Shown here one piece after another: positions 6,244 to 7,132 of a stretch of 7,132 bases of DNA (within the stretch, counting starts at the first letter, position 1; each line of letters starts with the position of its first letter). Where the stretch lies: positions 1 through 7,132 of the forward strand of contig JAJZGE010000085.1 of the NCBI GenBank assembly GCA_021798675.1, given 5' to 3'. Origin of the DNA: Pseudomonadota bacterium (GTDB taxonomy: Bacteria > Pseudomonadota > Gammaproteobacteria > Xanthomonadales > Rhodanobacteraceae). Below the pieces are notes generated by a model. It did no database searches. It was given only the letters and a program-made list of their open reading frames with translations, and had not been told where the DNA came from. Made by a program: the position numbers and the translations under genes.

Positions 6244-7132
6244 ATGCCACGCACCCCGCTGTTTCTCGCCTGCCTGTCGCTGATCACGCTTGCCCATGCG
6301 CAGGACACCCTGCCCGCCGTCGCGCGAACCACGCTGCCGGCCACACACAAGCCGCCGCTGGCGGTGAAGCAGCTGTCGGCGGTGCATGTGCAGGCCACCA
6401 GCAAACCGGGCTACAGCGCCGACAGCGCCCAGGTCGGCAGCTTCGGCGGTGCGCCGCTGCGCGACACGCCAGCCGCGATCACCGTGATCACGCGCGCCCA
6501 GCTCGATGATCGCCAGCCGCGCACGCTCAGCGACCTCGGCCACATGGACGCCGCCGTGGGCGACAGCTACGCCGCGGTCGGCTACTACCAGGACATCGCG
6601 ATCCGCGGCTTTCCGCTGGATCTGGCCACCAGCTTCCGCTTCAACGGCATGAGCATGGCCGGCGAGCAGTACGTGACGCTGGAAGACAAGCAGCAGGTGG
6701 AGATTCTCAAGGGCCTGGCCGGGATCGAAGCCGGCGTGGTCGCTCCCGGCGGCCTGGTCAATTTCGTCAGCAAGCGTCCGGCCGACGTGCACACCGCCAC
6801 CGTCGGCACCGACTCGCACGGCTCGCGCTATGCAGCGCTGGACGTGGGCGGCTGGCTGTCGCCGGGCTTCGGCGTGCGCATCAACGCTGCGCACGAGGAC
6901 ATGCACTCCTACGTGCAGCACGCCGACGGCCATCGCAATTTCCTCTCGCTGGACGCCGACTGGAAGATCAGCCGCAATGCCACGCTGCAGCTGGACAGCG
7001 ACTATCAGGCCAGCGAGCAGCGCTCGGTCTCCGGCTACCAGCTGCTCGGCGGCACGGTGATCCCCAGCCACGCCAGCCGCACCCACATGCTCGGCTACGA
7101 GCCGTGGCAGCAACCGGTCGGCATCCATGCGT
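6244..7132 (+). CDS. TonB-dependent outer-membrane receptor, probably for thiamine; 3' end outside the window
   Basis: The first 296 residues of a TonB-dependent receptor; the frame is still open at the window end. Residues 1-19 (MPRTPLFLACLSLITLAHA) are a Sec signal peptide with likely cleavage at AHA/QD. A TonB-box-like stretch (SAVHVQAT, 45-52) precedes the plug domain (about 60-180): PLRDTPAAITVITRAQLDD, IRGF (120-123), QQVEILKGLAG and the family hallmark PGGLVNFVSKRP (168-179). Alternating barrel strands follow. No secretin/STN signalling domain is present. By sequence it belongs with FhuE/FpvA-like siderophore receptors. The TPP riboswitch ahead of it argues instead for thiamine or a thiamine precursor as cargo. 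The start at 6244 was chosen because GGAAG lies 9 nt upstream and the signal peptide then begins normally; in-frame ATGs at 6175 and 6235 are less suitable, the former abutting the aptamer. Confidence 0.9.
   Translation, partial: MPRTPLFLACLSLITLAHAQDTLPAVARTTLPATHKPPLAVKQLSAVHVQATSKPGYSADSAQVGSFGGAPLRDTPAAITVITRAQLDDRQPRTLSDLGHMDAAVGDSYAAVGYYQDIAIRGFPLDLATSFRFNGMSMAGEQYVTLEDKQQVEILKGLAGIEAGVVAPGGLVNFVSKRPADVHTATVGTDSHGSRYAALDVGGWLSPGFGVRINAAHEDMHSYVQHADGHRNFLSLDADWKISRNATLQLDSDYQASEQRSVSGYQLLGGTVIPSHASRTHMLGYEPWQQPVGIHA

Noticed and set aside
6082..7128. A 348-codon open frame on the minus strand
   Set aside because: Antisense to the riboswitch and the TonB receptor, which have strong independent support. 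No recognisable domain or ribosome site.

Overview
The window looks like ordinary chromosome from a high-GC gammaproteobacterium. Order Xanthomonadales (a Rhodanobacter/Dyella-like or Xanthomonas-like relative) is my best guess. This rests on the GC-rich codon use, the KatG and Hsp15 sequences, the paired CheY-like regulators and a thiamine-regulated TonB receptor. It is inference, because no rRNA or other taxonomic marker is present. No mobile element, tRNA, rRNA or CRISPR array was seen.

Layout, left to right. (1) The 3' two thirds of katG (+), closed by a strong intrinsic terminator. (2) A stand-alone receiver-domain response regulator (RR1, -). (3) A hairpin-rich gap of about 260 bp with a likely terminator for the next gene. 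(4) hslR, encoding heat-shock protein 15 (-), divergent over only 42 bp from (5) a 91-residue membrane-anchored protein with a ribosomal L7/L12 C-terminal-like domain (+). (6) A second stand-alone response regulator (RR2, -), closely paralogous to RR1 and tail-to-tail with gene 5 across 2 bp. (7) An AEC-family membrane transporter (-), lying 77 bp upstream of RR2 and possibly co-transcribed with it. (8) An APH-fold phosphotransferase (+), divergent from the transporter. (9) A TPP (THI-box) riboswitch leading into (10) a TonB-dependent outer-membrane receptor (+), cut by the window end.

How the genes may work together. Two themes stand out. The right end is probably a thiamine-acquisition unit: a TPP-sensing leader controls an outer-membrane receptor, and the gene just upstream encodes a kinase of the same fold family as bacterial thiamine kinase. 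The middle holds two receiver-only regulators with gap-free receiver domains (about 70% identical), matching short amphipathic N-termini and a shared C-terminal PDIAMPDP motif. This suggests a pair that docks on common partners. No histidine kinase is visible. KatG (peroxide detoxification) and Hsp15 (rescue of 50S subunits with blocked nascent chains) are stress-related, but nothing in the sequence links them in one operon.
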